Shown piece by piece: positions 16,044-24,928 of a stretch of DNA of 50,084 bases. Source of the DNA: Phycisphaeraceae bacterium. Its GTDB lineage: Bacteria; Planctomycetota; Phycisphaerae; Phycisphaerales; UBA1924. The stretch is from the NCBI GenBank assembly GCA_021297895.1, contig JAJTHN010000058.1:1-50084 (forward strand), in the 5' to 3' direction. The position numbers and the translations under genes are program-made. How positions within the stretch are numbered: the stretch's first letter is position 1; every line of letters starts with the position of its first letter. Below the pieces are notes generated by a model. That model was not told the DNA's origin and did not search any database. It saw only the letters and a list, made by a program, of their open reading frames with translations.

Positions 16044-17849
16044 TCAGACGCTCGGCGGGGCGGGGTGCTCCGCGGGCGAGAGGGCTTCGCTGGCGACACG
16101 CTCGAACAGGCCCATCGGCGCGGGCCTCTGCGTCCACGCCCGGAACTGCTCCGCGGCCTGACCTAGGAACATCGCGACGCCGTCGAGGGTCGGCAGGCCA
16201 AGGTCCGATGCGGCCGCGATCAGCGGTGTACGCCGGGGGCGATAGACCGCGTCGGCGATGAGCGGCTTGACGGCGAGCGCGGCCAGAGACCGCAGAACGT
16301 CCGACGCGAGCGGCGCTCGGTCGGGATCGGGGCCGCCGGTCATGCCGACGGGCGTGCAGTTAACGACGGCCATCGGCGAGAGGTCGGCCAGAGCGTCAGC
16401 GGTTGAAGCGGCGCTCTCGAGGCCCAGAACGCGGAGTTCGCTGACAAGCGCGAGTGACTTCTCCGCCGTGCGCGACACGAAGACGGGCTTGGCGCCGGCG
16501 TCCGCGAGCGCGACGGCGAGGGAGCGGCTGGTGCCGCCGGTGCCCAGGAGGGCGATGAGTCGCCCCTTGACACTCCCGACGCGTTGCTCGATCGCGGCGA
16601 TGGCGGCGGGGCCGTCGGTGTTGAGGACCTCCAATCGCGCGGGCCGGCCGCGGGTGTCGTGGCGAATGACCAGCGTGTTGGCCGCGCCGCAGAGGTCGGA
16701 GAGGCGGTCGAGGTGCCAGGTGCGGTGCTCGTCGTGGCCGCTGTCGGCTTTGCCGTCGGCGGCGTCGAGTTCGAGTTGGCGCTGCTCGCGGGCCAGGCGC
16801 ACGAGGTGTTCCTTGTGCGGGATCGTGACCGAGCAGCCGGAAAAGTCGAGCGTCGCGTGGTCGATCAGGGCCAGGAGTGTGGCCTTGAAGTGCTCGTACT
16901 CCGGCGGCACCGGCAGCGGGAGGTACACCGCATCGAAGCCGACGGCCTCGAATCCGGCGTTGTGGACGCATGGCGAGATCGAATGCTCGACCGGATACCC
17001 CACGACGCCCAGAACGCGCGTGCTCTCACGGATGCTGCGGAAGCGATAGAGATTCAGCAGTTCGGAGATGATCGGCTGGCCCGGTGCGGTGGCCGAGTCG
17101 CGGCGGAGAGAGGCGAAGGTCAGGAACGCGTCGTACTTCGGCGCAAGGACACGCGAGAGCAGGCCGAAAGGCCCCATACCCAGCGCGATGGCACGCTTGC
17201 CCGGCGCATCGGCATCGGCCTCGTCCGGCGGCGGGGAGTCGATCGGGGGCGGGGGCATGACACCATCGCGGACCTCGCGCAGAATGTCGAGAAGTTCGAG
17301 ATTGTCGCGGAGCGATCGGGCGCGATAGGCGATCTTGACCACGCGGGCGGCGGGCTGGCTGAGCATCTGCTCGAGTTGCCGAATCAGGTCGCTGGGCCGG
17401 GAGACGAAGTCGTGCGTGGAGAGGATCAGTTCGGTCGACAGTTCGCGAACCTGGCGCGGATGGTCGACGGCGAGGTTGACCTTCTGCTTGAGATTCTCGG
17501 ATCGGCCGTAGGCCGAAAGTTCAACGTCGATGTATCGCGGCGGCTTTCGGCCTTCGCTCGCGGCGGTGCCGAGGCGCTCGAAGAGCGCGACTCGGGCCGA
17601 GTCCCCGCCTCGGTAGTGGCCACCTTCGAGAACCGGTCGGCAGGTGACGATGCAGTCGAGCGGGCACTGTTCGACCAGCGAGAGAATGGCCAGAAGTTCG
17701 TCCTCGCTGTCGGGGCCTTCGTTCCCGGAGAAGAACGGGTCGATGCGGAACTCGATGATGTCGGCACCCGCGTCGCGTGCCTCCACCGCGTCGCGGAGTG
17801 CGGCGGCTGGGTCATCGACGAGGATCGGCACGCAGAGCAGGGTGGCCAT
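16044..17849 (-). CDS. aroDE: Bifunctional 3-dehydroquinate dehydratase / shikimate dehydrogenase
   Basis: 601 residues carrying steps 3 and 4 of the shikimate pathway. The N-terminal type I dehydroquinase (about residues 1-260) has IIEFRID, the catalytic His in STHDF and the Schiff-base Lys in VVKIAYRA. The C-terminal shikimate dehydrogenase (about 290-590) has VGYPVEHSISPCVHNAGF, the catalytic Lys in VTIPHKEH, Asp in LNTDGPAA and the NADP loop GTGGTSRSL. An extra segment with about 25 mostly acidic or charged residues (near LELDAADGKADSGHDEHR) is inserted in the dehydrogenase. This domain order is also found in plants and in some bacteria. The ATG at 17849 starts the dehydroquinase core. 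It lies 32 bp downstream of the DUF418 gene. Confidence 0.92.
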   Translation of the reverse strand: MATLLCVPILVDDPAAALRDAVEARDAGADIIEFRIDPFFSGNEGPDSEDELLAILSLVEQCPLDCIVTCRPVLEGGHYRGGDSARVALFERLGTAASEGRKPPRYIDVELSAYGRSENLKQKVNLAVDHPRQVRELSTELILSTHDFVSRPSDLIRQLEQMLSQPAARVVKIAYRARSLRDNLELLDILREVRDGVMPPPPIDSPPPDEADADAPGKRAIALGMGPFGLLSRVLAPKYDAFLTFASLRRDSATAPGQPIISELLNLYRFRSIRESTRVLGVVGYPVEHSISPCVHNAGFEAVGFDAVYLPLPVPPEYEHFKATLLALIDHATLDFSGCSVTIPHKEHLVRLAREQRQLELDAADGKADSGHDEHRTWHLDRLSDLCGAANTLVIRHDTRGRPARLEVLNTDGPAAIAAIEQRVGSVKGRLIALLGTGGTSRSLAVALADAGAKPVFVSRTAEKSLALVSELRVLGLESAASTADALADLSPMAVVNCTPVGMTGGPDPDRAPLASDVLRSLAALAVKPLIADAVYRPRRTPLIAAASDLGLPTLDGVAMFLGQAAEQFRAWTQRPAPMGLFERVASEALSPAEHPAPPSV

Positions 17850-17881
17850 CGGATTCGAGGATACGCCGCGTGCGGGCGTGG

Positions 17882-19282
17882 TCAGACCGAAGGGGGAGGC
17901 GGTGAAGAATCGGACGGTGACGACGGCGACGGCACGGCGGCTGCGGCTGCGGGCGCCGTCGATGCCGCGGCGGACCATGGCCATCGGAGGTACGTGACGC
18001 TGCGGAGGACTGCCTCGAGCGGGCCGACGGCGAACACACGCGTCCAGATGCCCGCGAAGACGAGAAGCCCACCGAAGATCAGGAGGACGAGCACGAATCT
18101 CTCCGCCCAGGTCGTCTGCCCGAACATCCCCAGCCCCCAGTGCGCCATAAACACGGACATGCACAGCGTGCTGGCGAGGTAGCCCGTCAGGCCGATACGG
18201 CCGAGTCGCGCGAACGCGTCGATGACGATCGCGGCGGGGGACGAAGCGTTGCCGACTTGCTGACAGAGCCGGATGACCAGCGAGAGATACATCAGGCTCA
18301 TCAGCGGACCTCCGGCGGATGCCAGGGCGAATGAGGTCGCCTCCGCGATGCCCGGCGCGACGCTCGGCCAGGCACTGGCCTGAATCGAAACGGACGCGAT
18401 GCTCATGGGCAATCCGACGAACGCGCCGGCGGCGATGAACCGACCGGTCCAGCGAGCCGTGGCCTCTCGCTGCGCCTCGGTGTCGACGGCTCCGATTTTC
18501 GCTTTGACCATCGCCGTGCCGACGCAGAAGCACGCCAGAATGAGCGGCGCCATCGCCAGAACGATGAACGGCGCGGTGAGCATGTACTGGACCATACGGA
18601 CGAGCGCGGCCTGCCAAAACGGCCCGGTGCCGAGAATGGCCACCTCAAGCTCCGAAAGCCGCGGGTCGGCCATGCTCAGCGGGCTGGTCAGAACCTCCAC
18701 CCACTGCAGGAACAGCGGCGCGTCCGTGTCGATCTTCACCGGCTCGGCGGTACCGCCGCCAATCTGCATCAACAGGCCGACCGGCAGGCTTATCGCGATC
18801 GTCAGCAGGTACAGCGCCAGCGCGGACCATGCCAGCAGACGTGGTGAGAGGCTGACCATGAGAAACATCGCGATGCCGATGATCGCGTACACGAGCAGGA
18901 TGTCGCCGTACCAGAGCAGCGCGACGTGCAGGAAGCCGAGCGTCGCAAGGCCGGCGAGCCGGCGTGCGTACGCCGCGGCGAAACTCCGGCCGCTGCGCTG
19001 CGCACTGAGGAACATCATGGCCAGGCCCATGCCAAATAGCAGCGAGAAGAGCGGGAAGAACTTGCCTGTGCAGAATGTCGCCGTGAAGGCCCAGACGGCC
19101 ACACTAATCGGCCCCTCGGAGGAAGGCACTGTGTTGTTGACCGATTCCATGAGCGGCATGCCCATGAACGCGGCGTTGACGAAGAAGATGCCGAGCAAGG
19201 CAAGCCCGCGCGTGGCATCCATCGCGAGGATTCGGGGCGAACCTCCGACGGTGCTCTCTGGCAGGGATCGGCCGATGGTCAT
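17882..19282 (-). CDS. DUF418 (YeiB-type) multi-pass membrane protein
   Basis: 466 residues. It starts with RILAMDATRGLALLGIFFVN, the DUF418 opening motif. Many transmembrane helices follow (about ten), with KFFPLFSLLFGMGLAMM and YGDILLVYAIIGIAMFL, both typical of the family. The conserved C-terminal region (IGRIGLTGYLASTLCMS-like, FGQTTWAERFVLVLL) is present. The inner-membrane function is unknown; acyltransferase-like or transport roles have been proposed for related families. The ATG at 19282 has AAGGAAG eight bases before it, which supports it over the upstream in-frame ATGs. It precedes aroDE by 32 bp, probably one transcript. The tail is Ala/Ser/Pro-rich. Confidence 0.85.
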   Translation of the reverse strand: MTIGRSLPESTVGGSPRILAMDATRGLALLGIFFVNAAFMGMPLMESVNNTVPSSEGPISVAVWAFTATFCTGKFFPLFSLLFGMGLAMMFLSAQRSGRSFAAAYARRLAGLATLGFLHVALLWYGDILLVYAIIGIAMFLMVSLSPRLLAWSALALYLLTIAISLPVGLLMQIGGGTAEPVKIDTDAPLFLQWVEVLTSPLSMADPRLSELEVAILGTGPFWQAALVRMVQYMLTAPFIVLAMAPLILACFCVGTAMVKAKIGAVDTEAQREATARWTGRFIAAGAFVGLPMSIASVSIQASAWPSVAPGIAEATSFALASAGGPLMSLMYLSLVIRLCQQVGNASSPAAIVIDAFARLGRIGLTGYLASTLCMSVFMAHWGLGMFGQTTWAERFVLVLLIFGGLLVFAGIWTRVFAVGPLEAVLRSVTYLRWPWSAAASTAPAAAAAVPSPSSPSDSSPPPPSV

Positions 19283-19347
19283 GGCGGTTGCTTCCTTGAG
19301 CGAGCGCCGCATCATCGCACGCGACGCGGGCGTGAGGATACACGAAA

Positions 19348-20742
19348 TCAGACGCGCGGGCGATGCTCGGTGAGACCGAGCGCATCAATCGCCGCCCTCG
19401 CCGCGGCGACTCCGGCAAGGTAACCAGAGGCCCAGGCCCACTGGAAGTTAAATCCTCCGATGCGCCCGTCGACATCGCAGATCTCGCCGATGATGTGCAA
19501 TCCGGGGGTTACTCGGCTGGCCATGGAATCAAGGCGGAGTTCGCTCAGCGGCACGCCCCCGGCGGTGACCTCCGCGAACGTATAGCCGCGCGAGCCCGTG
19601 GCGGGGAGTTCGAGCGCACAAATCGCGGTGGCGAGCGCTCGGCGGGCGGTGCGTGAGAGATTCGCGCCGGTGCTGGCCGGATCGATGCCCGCGTGCGCAC
19701 AGGCCGCGCGGACCAGACGCTCCGGCAGGGCCGTTGCGGGGCGGTCGAAGACCCGGAGCATGGTCATCGAACGCGCTTCGACGAGGGCTGCATCGAGCGA
19801 CTCGACGTTCATCGCGGGCAGAAAGTTCATCACGAGCCTGCAGGCCGGATCGGCATTGGCCTGCTCGAGCCAATACCTGCTGATGTCCAGCGGCCCCGGG
19901 CCGCTGAGGCCGAAGTGTGTCAGCAGTGTGGAGTTGGTGAACGAAACGAGCTTCTTGCCCGAGCCGGAGAGCAGGGTGAGGCTCGCCGGGAGCGTGACGC
20001 CGGAGAGCTCGCGCAGGAAGCACGCGGGGTCGAGCGTGATCGGTACGAGCGCCGGCGTAACGAGCGGCGTGATCGTGTGCCCGAGGCCTCGGGCGAAGGC
20101 GTACCCCGCACCGTCGCTCCCGGACTTGGGCAGGGCCATGCCACCGGTGGCCAGTATCAGCGTGCGAGCCTGCAGCGGCGGATGGCCCGAGTCGGGCGCG
20201 GCGTGAATCAGGAACCGCGGCGCGTTGCCATCGGTCGACGGCTCGCCCGATTCGCCAAGCCGTTCGATGCGATGCACGCGCCAGGGATGGCGAAGCTCGG
20301 CGTGTACGCGGCTGCATTCGGCCAGCAACGCGTCGAGCACGGTGTGCGCATCGTCGGTCGTGGGAAAGAGTTTGCCGGTTTCCTCGCGCTTGAGTTGCAC
20401 GCCGAGTTCCGCGAAGAACTCGACGGTCCGCGCGACCGGGAAGGCCCGAAGCACGTTGCGGATCGCGTTGCGCGAGGAGCCGGCGTACGCGGACTCGTCG
20501 ACCGCGTGATGGGTGACGTTGCAGCGCCCGCCGCCGGCGACGAGGATCTTCGCCCCGAGCTTGCGGGCACCATCGAGCGCGATGATTCGCGGGTGTCGCG
20601 ACGCTGATTCGCTCGCGCCGCTCAGGCCGAGTTGGCGGAGCGTTCGACCCGCCCAGATCGCCGCGAAGAGCCCCGCGGCCCCAGCGCCGACGATCGCGAT
20701 GTCGGCCACCTGCTCCACACTTTCGCGCTGCGCGGGTTGCAC
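19348..20742 (-). CDS. BaiN/HI0933-family NAD(P)/FAD-dependent oxidoreductase
   Basis: 464 residues. The FAD-binding IVGAGAAGLFAAIWAGR lies at the N-terminus, and the family-specific ILVAGGGRCNVTH follows. ETGKLFPTTDDAHTVLDALL, ATGGMALPKSGSDGAGY and, at the end, IGGFNFQWAWASGYLAG are all conserved in HI0933-like flavoproteins. These reduce various substrates, and members act on bile acids in gut bacteria. The substrate here is unknown. A GTG at 20742 is used; a second GTG eight codons in is equally plausible since neither has a ribosome site. It is divergent from thpR with only 39 bp between starts, and follows the DUF418/aroDE pair on the same strand without clear linkage. Confidence 0.87.
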   Translation of the reverse strand: MQPAQRESVEQVADIAIVGAGAAGLFAAIWAGRTLRQLGLSGASESASRHPRIIALDGARKLGAKILVAGGGRCNVTHHAVDESAYAGSSRNAIRNVLRAFPVARTVEFFAELGVQLKREETGKLFPTTDDAHTVLDALLAECSRVHAELRHPWRVHRIERLGESGEPSTDGNAPRFLIHAAPDSGHPPLQARTLILATGGMALPKSGSDGAGYAFARGLGHTITPLVTPALVPITLDPACFLRELSGVTLPASLTLLSGSGKKLVSFTNSTLLTHFGLSGPGPLDISRYWLEQANADPACRLVMNFLPAMNVESLDAALVEARSMTMLRVFDRPATALPERLVRAACAHAGIDPASTGANLSRTARRALATAICALELPATGSRGYTFAEVTAGGVPLSELRLDSMASRVTPGLHIIGEICDVDGRIGGFNFQWAWASGYLAGVAAARAAIDALGLTEHRPRV

Positions 20743-20781
20743 GCGTCGAGCGTAGCAACACCGCGTGCGATACGCTGAGGC

Positions 20782-21384
20782 ATGGCCCGGAAGGGGACAT
20801 TGAGGCTGTTTGTGGCGATCTTCCCGCCGGCGCAGGTCGCAGAAGCGCTCGTGCGGACGCTCGATGCGTTCACGGTCCCGAGGGCATCCGAGGGATGGCC
20901 CCCGTTGCCAACGCATCGGGCGGTCGACGCTTCGAAGGTGCACCTGACGCTGGTGTTCATCGGTGAATCGCCCGCGAAGGAACTCAGGACCATCGGCGAG
21001 TCGGTCGAACGCTCGTGTGCGGGACTTGGTGGGTTTGTGCTCACGCCGACGGCGCTGGTGACGATACCGCCTGATGTGCCGCGTTCGCCCCCGGCGCTGA
21101 TCGCCGCGACGACGGACGCTCCGCCCGCACTGCTGGAGATCCAGCGTCGGCTGGCGATACGGCTTGCGCGTCCACGCAAGCCCGGGCGCGTGGAGCACTT
21201 CCTGCCGCACCTGACGCTGTGCCGATTCCCGGTCGGCACCCGCGGCGGGCCGTGGCAGCGGACGCTCAGCGGCACGGAGCAGGCGGAGACGACGTTTTCG
21301 GTCAGCCGCGTGGACCTCGTGGCCAGCGTGCTGACGCAGGCAGGGGCGGTGTACGAGGTCGTGGGCGGCGCGAGGCTCGGATGA
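20782..21384 (+). CDS. thpR: RNA 2',3'-cyclic phosphodiesterase ThpR (LigT family)
   Basis: 200 residues, near the family's 180. It has the two HxTx motifs that define the 2H phosphoesterase fold: HLTL with His54 and HLTL with His143. The opening LRLFVAIFPPA matches the usual N-terminus. It hydrolyses 2',3'-cyclic phosphates on RNA ends to 2'-phosphates. It is cytoplasmic. The start at 20782 is the first ATG and leaves 39 bp to the divergent flavoprotein. No operon partner follows. 145 bp of sequence without a gene separate it from the convergent decarboxylase gene. Confidence 0.9.
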   Translation: MARKGTLRLFVAIFPPAQVAEALVRTLDAFTVPRASEGWPPLPTHRAVDASKVHLTLVFIGESPAKELRTIGESVERSCAGLGGFVLTPTALVTIPPDVPRSPPALIAATTDAPPALLEIQRRLAIRLARPRKPGRVEHFLPHLTLCRFPVGTRGGPWQRTLSGTEQAETTFSVSRVDLVASVLTQAGAVYEVVGGARLG

Positions 21385-21529
21385 GCGCCGAGCCACGGAC
21401 CGTGCAGCACGCTTTGCGAGCGAGCGCGAACATCGAGCCCACCATCACAAGGTGTTCCGCGCCGCCGCGTTCAACCCGATGCGCTAAAGGTTCACCACCT
21501 GGTTCTGCCGGGGACGCTGGCCAGCCCGC

Positions 21530-22507
21530 TCAATAGTGCGGCGTCGGGGCGCGGAAACTGTTGATGTCGATCGAGCGGAAGTACTCGATCGTGCGCTTCA
21601 GGCCCTCGCGCAGCGGCACCTTGGGCTCCCAGTTGAGGTGCTTCTTGGCGAGCGTGATGTCCGGGCGGCGGCGGCTGGGGTCATCCGGCGTCGGCGGAAG
21701 GAACCGCATCTCGCTTTTGCTGCCGGTGAGCTCGATGACCATTTCGCCGAGTTGGCGAATGGTGAACTCGCCGGGGTTGCCGATGTTCACGGGGCCGATG
21801 AAGTCGTCCGGCCCGTTCATGAGCGCCATCATGCCGTCGAGCAGGTCATCGACGTAGCAGAACGAGCGCGTCTGCTGGCCATCGCCGAAACAGTCGATCG
21901 GCGTGCCCGCCAGAGCCTTGCGGATGAAGTTCGACACCACGCGCCCATCGAACGGGTGCATGCGCGGCCCGTAGGTGTTGAAGATCCGCATCACGCGGAT
22001 GTTGAGCTTGTTGCTGCGGTGGTAGTCAAAGAACAGCGTCTCGGCAGCCCGCTTGCCCTCGTCGTAGCACGCACGCGGGCCGATGGGGTTCACGCTGCCC
22101 TTGTAGGACTCGGGCTGCGGATGAACCTCGGGATCGCCGTACACCTCGCTGGTGCTGGCCTGCAGAACCTTGGCCCTGCATCGCTTGGCCATGCCCAGGA
22201 TGTTGATCGCCCCGATGACGCTCGTCTTCATCGTCTTGATCGGGTTGTACTGATAGTGACCGGGCGCGGCGGGGCAGGCGAGGTTGTAGATCTCGTCGAC
22301 CTCCAGCCAGATCGGGTGCGTCACATCGTGCCGGATGAACTCGAAGTTCGGTCGTTCCAGAAGGTGGTTGATGTTCGACTTCTGGCTCGTGAAGAGATTG
22401 TCCAGGCAGATCACATCGTGACCTTGCTTGACGAGCCGGTCGCAAAGATGCGAGCCAAGAAACCCGGCGCCGCCGGTAACCAGAATCCGCTTGATCGACG
22501 TGGGCAC
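21530..22507 (-). CDS. uxs: UDP-glucuronate decarboxylase (UDP-xylose synthase type)
   Basis: A 325-residue extended short-chain dehydrogenase/reductase. NAD-binding [16 protein letters not shown] at the N-terminus, the [14 protein letters not shown] block with Ser/Glu characteristic of UDP-glucuronate decarboxylases, catalytic YDEGK, and [20 protein letters not shown]. It converts UDP-glucuronate to UDP-xylose, a precursor for cell-surface glycans. The GTG at 22507 sits directly at the start of homology with GGAG nine bases upstream. The longer frame upstream is Arg-rich. It is downstream of the LysM gene on the same strand, 220 bp apart, with nothing recognisable in the gap. Confidence 0.92.
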   Translation of the reverse strand: MPTSIKRILVTGGAGFLGSHLCDRLVKQGHDVICLDNLFTSQKSNINHLLERPNFEFIRHDVTHPIWLEVDEIYNLACPAAPGHYQYNPIKTMKTSVIGAINILGMAKRCRAKVLQASTSEVYGDPEVHPQPESYKGSVNPIGPRACYDEGKRAAETLFFDYHRSNKLNIRVMRIFNTYGPRMHPFDGRVVSNFIRKALAGTPIDCFGDGQQTRSFCYVDDLLDGMMALMNGPDDFIGPVNIGNPGEFTIRQLGEMVIELTGSKSEMRFLPPTPDDPSRRRPDITLAKKHLNWEPKVPLREGLKRTIEYFRSIDINSFRAPTPHY

Positions 22508-22727
22508 GAAGTGAACTCCAGACTGGCGAGAAGTACCACAGTGCGACGGCTCGTGCGCAGAACGCGGCGTGAGTCGAGCCGAAGCCAGGGCCTCAAGCGT
22601 ACACCCGATCCGACGGGTGAATCGCCGAGGGGAGAATCGGCATTCTCGAGCCACAAGTCTCGGTCTTTGCGGCCGCGGCGGACTTGCCGATGGGGCACGC
22701 GGGGTTACTGGACCTGCCGGGCCGTGC

Positions 22728-23495
22728 TCAGTTGCGGGCCGGAATCGTCAGCACCGTTCCGGGCTTGAGCCGAGCCGGGTCGCGGATGGTGTCGCGGTTG
22801 GCCTCGAAAATGCGCTCCCACAAGGCGGAACGGCCGTAGAGCCGCTGCGAGATCGTCGAGAGCGTGTCGCCATCTCGAACAGTGTAGGTCTGGGCACCGG
22901 CGGGCGGGGAGTCGTTCGCCGCCTCGGCGCGTTCGGATCCCGCATCGGGACCGGCGATGGGCCTCTGGACCGTGACCACCTTGCCCTCGATGTTCTTCGG
23001 GTCCTCGGGAATCTTCAGGACCGTTCGACCGGCGATCAGGCGAGCAGGATTCGCCAGCGGATTGGCCTCAAGGATCGAGTCCGCCGTCAGCCCGGGCACA
23101 CGCGAACGCAGCCGGCGGGCGATGACCTGAACACTCACATCGCCCTGCTGCACGGTGTAGTTGAAGAAGCGCGGCGGGATCACGACGCGGACGGGCTCGG
23201 TGCGGGCGGGGGTCTGCGCGGGGCGCTCGCCCGATGCCGAAGCGTCGGGACGCGTGGGCTGAGGGGTCAGCGGCTGCGTCGGCGGCTGAGCCGCCCGGAC
23301 CGGCTGCGAGGGGACGACATCTTCAGCGAGGCGCGGGCGATCGCCAAAGGTGATCGGCGCAGCCAGCGGTGTGCCCGGTCCGGCCGTTCGACCGACGCCA
23401 CCCGCCTGACCAAGGGGCCACAGCCAGAACGTCACACCCCACGCGGCGAGCGCGAGCGCGAAAAGCCCGACGACCTTGCTGGGGTTTCTGGTCAC
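22728..23495 (-). CDS. Membrane-anchored protein with two LysM domains
   Basis: 255 residues. An N-terminal signal anchor ([19 protein letters not shown]) is followed by a Pro/Thr/Ala-rich spacer of about 80 residues. The first LysM-like unit runs [19 protein letters not shown] to VLKIPED, and a clear second LysM ([20 protein letters not shown] to VLTIPARN) ends the protein. LysM binds N-acetylglucosamine-containing glycans, usually peptidoglycan, so a periplasmic, wall-associated role is inferred. The GTG at 23495 has AGGAG six bases upstream and gives a typical signal anchor. The longer frame from 23561 lacks this. It is divergent from the M50 protease. Confidence 0.82.
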   Translation of the reverse strand: MTRNPSKVVGLFALALAAWGVTFWLWPLGQAGGVGRTAGPGTPLAAPITFGDRPRLAEDVVPSQPVRAAQPPTQPLTPQPTRPDASASGERPAQTPARTEPVRVVIPPRFFNYTVQQGDVSVQVIARRLRSRVPGLTADSILEANPLANPARLIAGRTVLKIPEDPKNIEGKVVTVQRPIAGPDAGSERAEAANDSPPAGAQTYTVRDGDTLSTISQRLYGRSALWERIFEANRDTIRDPARLKPGTVLTIPARN

Positions 23496-23833
23496 ACGAT
23501 TCTCCTGCGCACGGCCGCCGGCGGCGCGATCACTTTCGCGTCGATAGTTCGCGTATCGCATAGAAGTCTATCGCCTCAGCGCGAAGCACGCTGCACCGCA
23601 AAGGGCGGACGCGGGTATGCCCAAGACGCGATGAGGCGTTACAGATGGACAAGCGCAGCAGTTGCGCGACAGAGCCTTGCGCAGGGCTGCTTGGAGGGTC
23701 AACCACGCGAATCCCCCGCGGAGTGATCGAACGCCGGGGCGAATCTCGCCGAAGCTAGAGTTCGGATGCAGATTGCCTCGACGCGACCGCCGCGCCGCCA
23801 ATGCGCATGAATCGACGAACGCGAAGCCCGCCC
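23496..23833. other. Intergenic region between divergent LysM and M50 genes
   Basis: 338 bp. No convincing gene. A short dyad ATAGA-AG-TCTAT lies around 23560-23571, near the LysM start. Otherwise I see no terminator or clear promoter boxes. If translation of the M50 gene starts at the ATG at 23801, the region is 33 bp shorter. Confidence 0.4.
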
Positions 23834-24865
23834 ATGCCGTCAAACTTCAGTTTTGCGAACAATCCGTTGTCGTGGGCACTCCCGCTGGGCCGCGTGGCGG
23901 GGATCACCGTGCGCGTGCACGTCATTTACCTGATCTGGATCGCGATCGAGCTGGCAACATCGGGCGCGGGGGGGGCGGGCTGGACGGGGTTTCAGAACAA
24001 GGCGATCGCGCTGTCGGCACTGTTCGTGCTCGTGCTGCTGCACGAATTCGGGCACTGCTTTGCCTGTCGTCGCGTCGGGGGTGAGGCGGACGACATCTTG
24101 ATGTGGCCCCTCGGCGGACTGGCCTCGTGCAGGCCGCCGCACAACTGGCGCGCGAGTCTGATCACGACGCTGGGCGGGCCGGGCGTGAACGCGGTGCTGG
24201 CACCGCTCTTTGGCGCGGCGGTGATCCTGCTGGGCGTTCCCGCGACGACGCTGCTGTTCAACCCGTTTCTGCCGGGTGCCGCGGCGAACGTGGCGTTTAT
24301 CGAGGGCGGGTGGGCCGGGTACACGCTCTGGTGGATTTACTGCACGAACTTGTACCTCTTTGCCTTCAACATGTTCCTGCCCATGTTCCCGATGGACGCC
24401 GGGCGTGTGCTGCAGGAGGTGCTCTGGTCACGGCTGGGGTACAAGCGGTCGATGGAAATCGCTACAACCGTGGGTCTGCTCTTTGCGATCGCGGTCGGCG
24501 TCTGGGGCCTGGTCTCCGGCGCGGGCGTGCTGGTCGGCATCGCGCTGTTCGCGGGCATCACCTGCTGGCAGGAGAAGCAGCGGCTGGCCTGGACCACCGC
24601 CGCGAATCCATGGACCGGCAACACGGACGAGGAAGAGCCGTGGCGTCGCTCACTGAAACTCGACGACGGCGATGATGATCTGCCGCAGCGCGGCCCGAGC
24701 AAGAAGGAACTGCGGCGTCGGCTGGAGGAGCAAGCGAGCGCCAAGGCCCACGCGGAAGAGTTGGACAGGATCCTCCAGAAGATCTCCCGCGACGGCATGG
24801 GCAGCCTGACACGTGCCGAGCGGAAGTTCCTCGAGGCCGACACGACACGCCGGCGCGTGCAGTGA
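23834..24865 (+). CDS. M50 (site-2-like) membrane zinc metalloprotease with DUF6576-like tail
   Basis: 343 residues. It begins PLGRVAGITVRVH, typical of the short site-2 protease subfamily. The HEFGH zinc motif is at 70-74 and the distal ligand is Asp188 in MFPMDAGR. About six transmembrane segments. It would cleave membrane-embedded substrates. The cytosolic C-terminus ends in a helix block ELDRILQKISRDG then SLTRAERKFLEADTTRRR (309-341). That block is almost repeated at the end of the adjacent rhomboid. The start at 23834 suits the family; an in-frame ATG at 23801 would add 11 residues. The rhomboid gene begins 63 bp downstream on the same strand, so the two proteases are probably co-expressed. 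Confidence 0.88.
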   Translation: MPSNFSFANNPLSWALPLGRVAGITVRVHVIYLIWIAIELATSGAGGAGWTGFQNKAIALSALFVLVLLHEFGHCFACRRVGGEADDILMWPLGGLASCRPPHNWRASLITTLGGPGVNAVLAPLFGAAVILLGVPATTLLFNPFLPGAAANVAFIEGGWAGYTLWWIYCTNLYLFAFNMFLPMFPMDAGRVLQEVLWSRLGYKRSMEIATTVGLLFAIAVGVWGLVSGAGVLVGIALFAGITCWQEKQRLAWTTAANPWTGNTDEEEPWRRSLKLDDGDDDLPQRGPSKKELRRRLEEQASAKAHAEELDRILQKISRDGMGSLTRAERKFLEADTTRRRVQ

Positions 24866-24928
24866 TCCGATCCGACGCGGCCTGATGCTGATACGCTCAT
24901 TGATCGATTCCGAACAATCGGAGTCGCC

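Noticed and set aside
16584-18182. A 532-codon + strand frame opposite aroDE
   Set aside because: Antisense shadow of a strongly conserved fusion gene; no recognisable motif.
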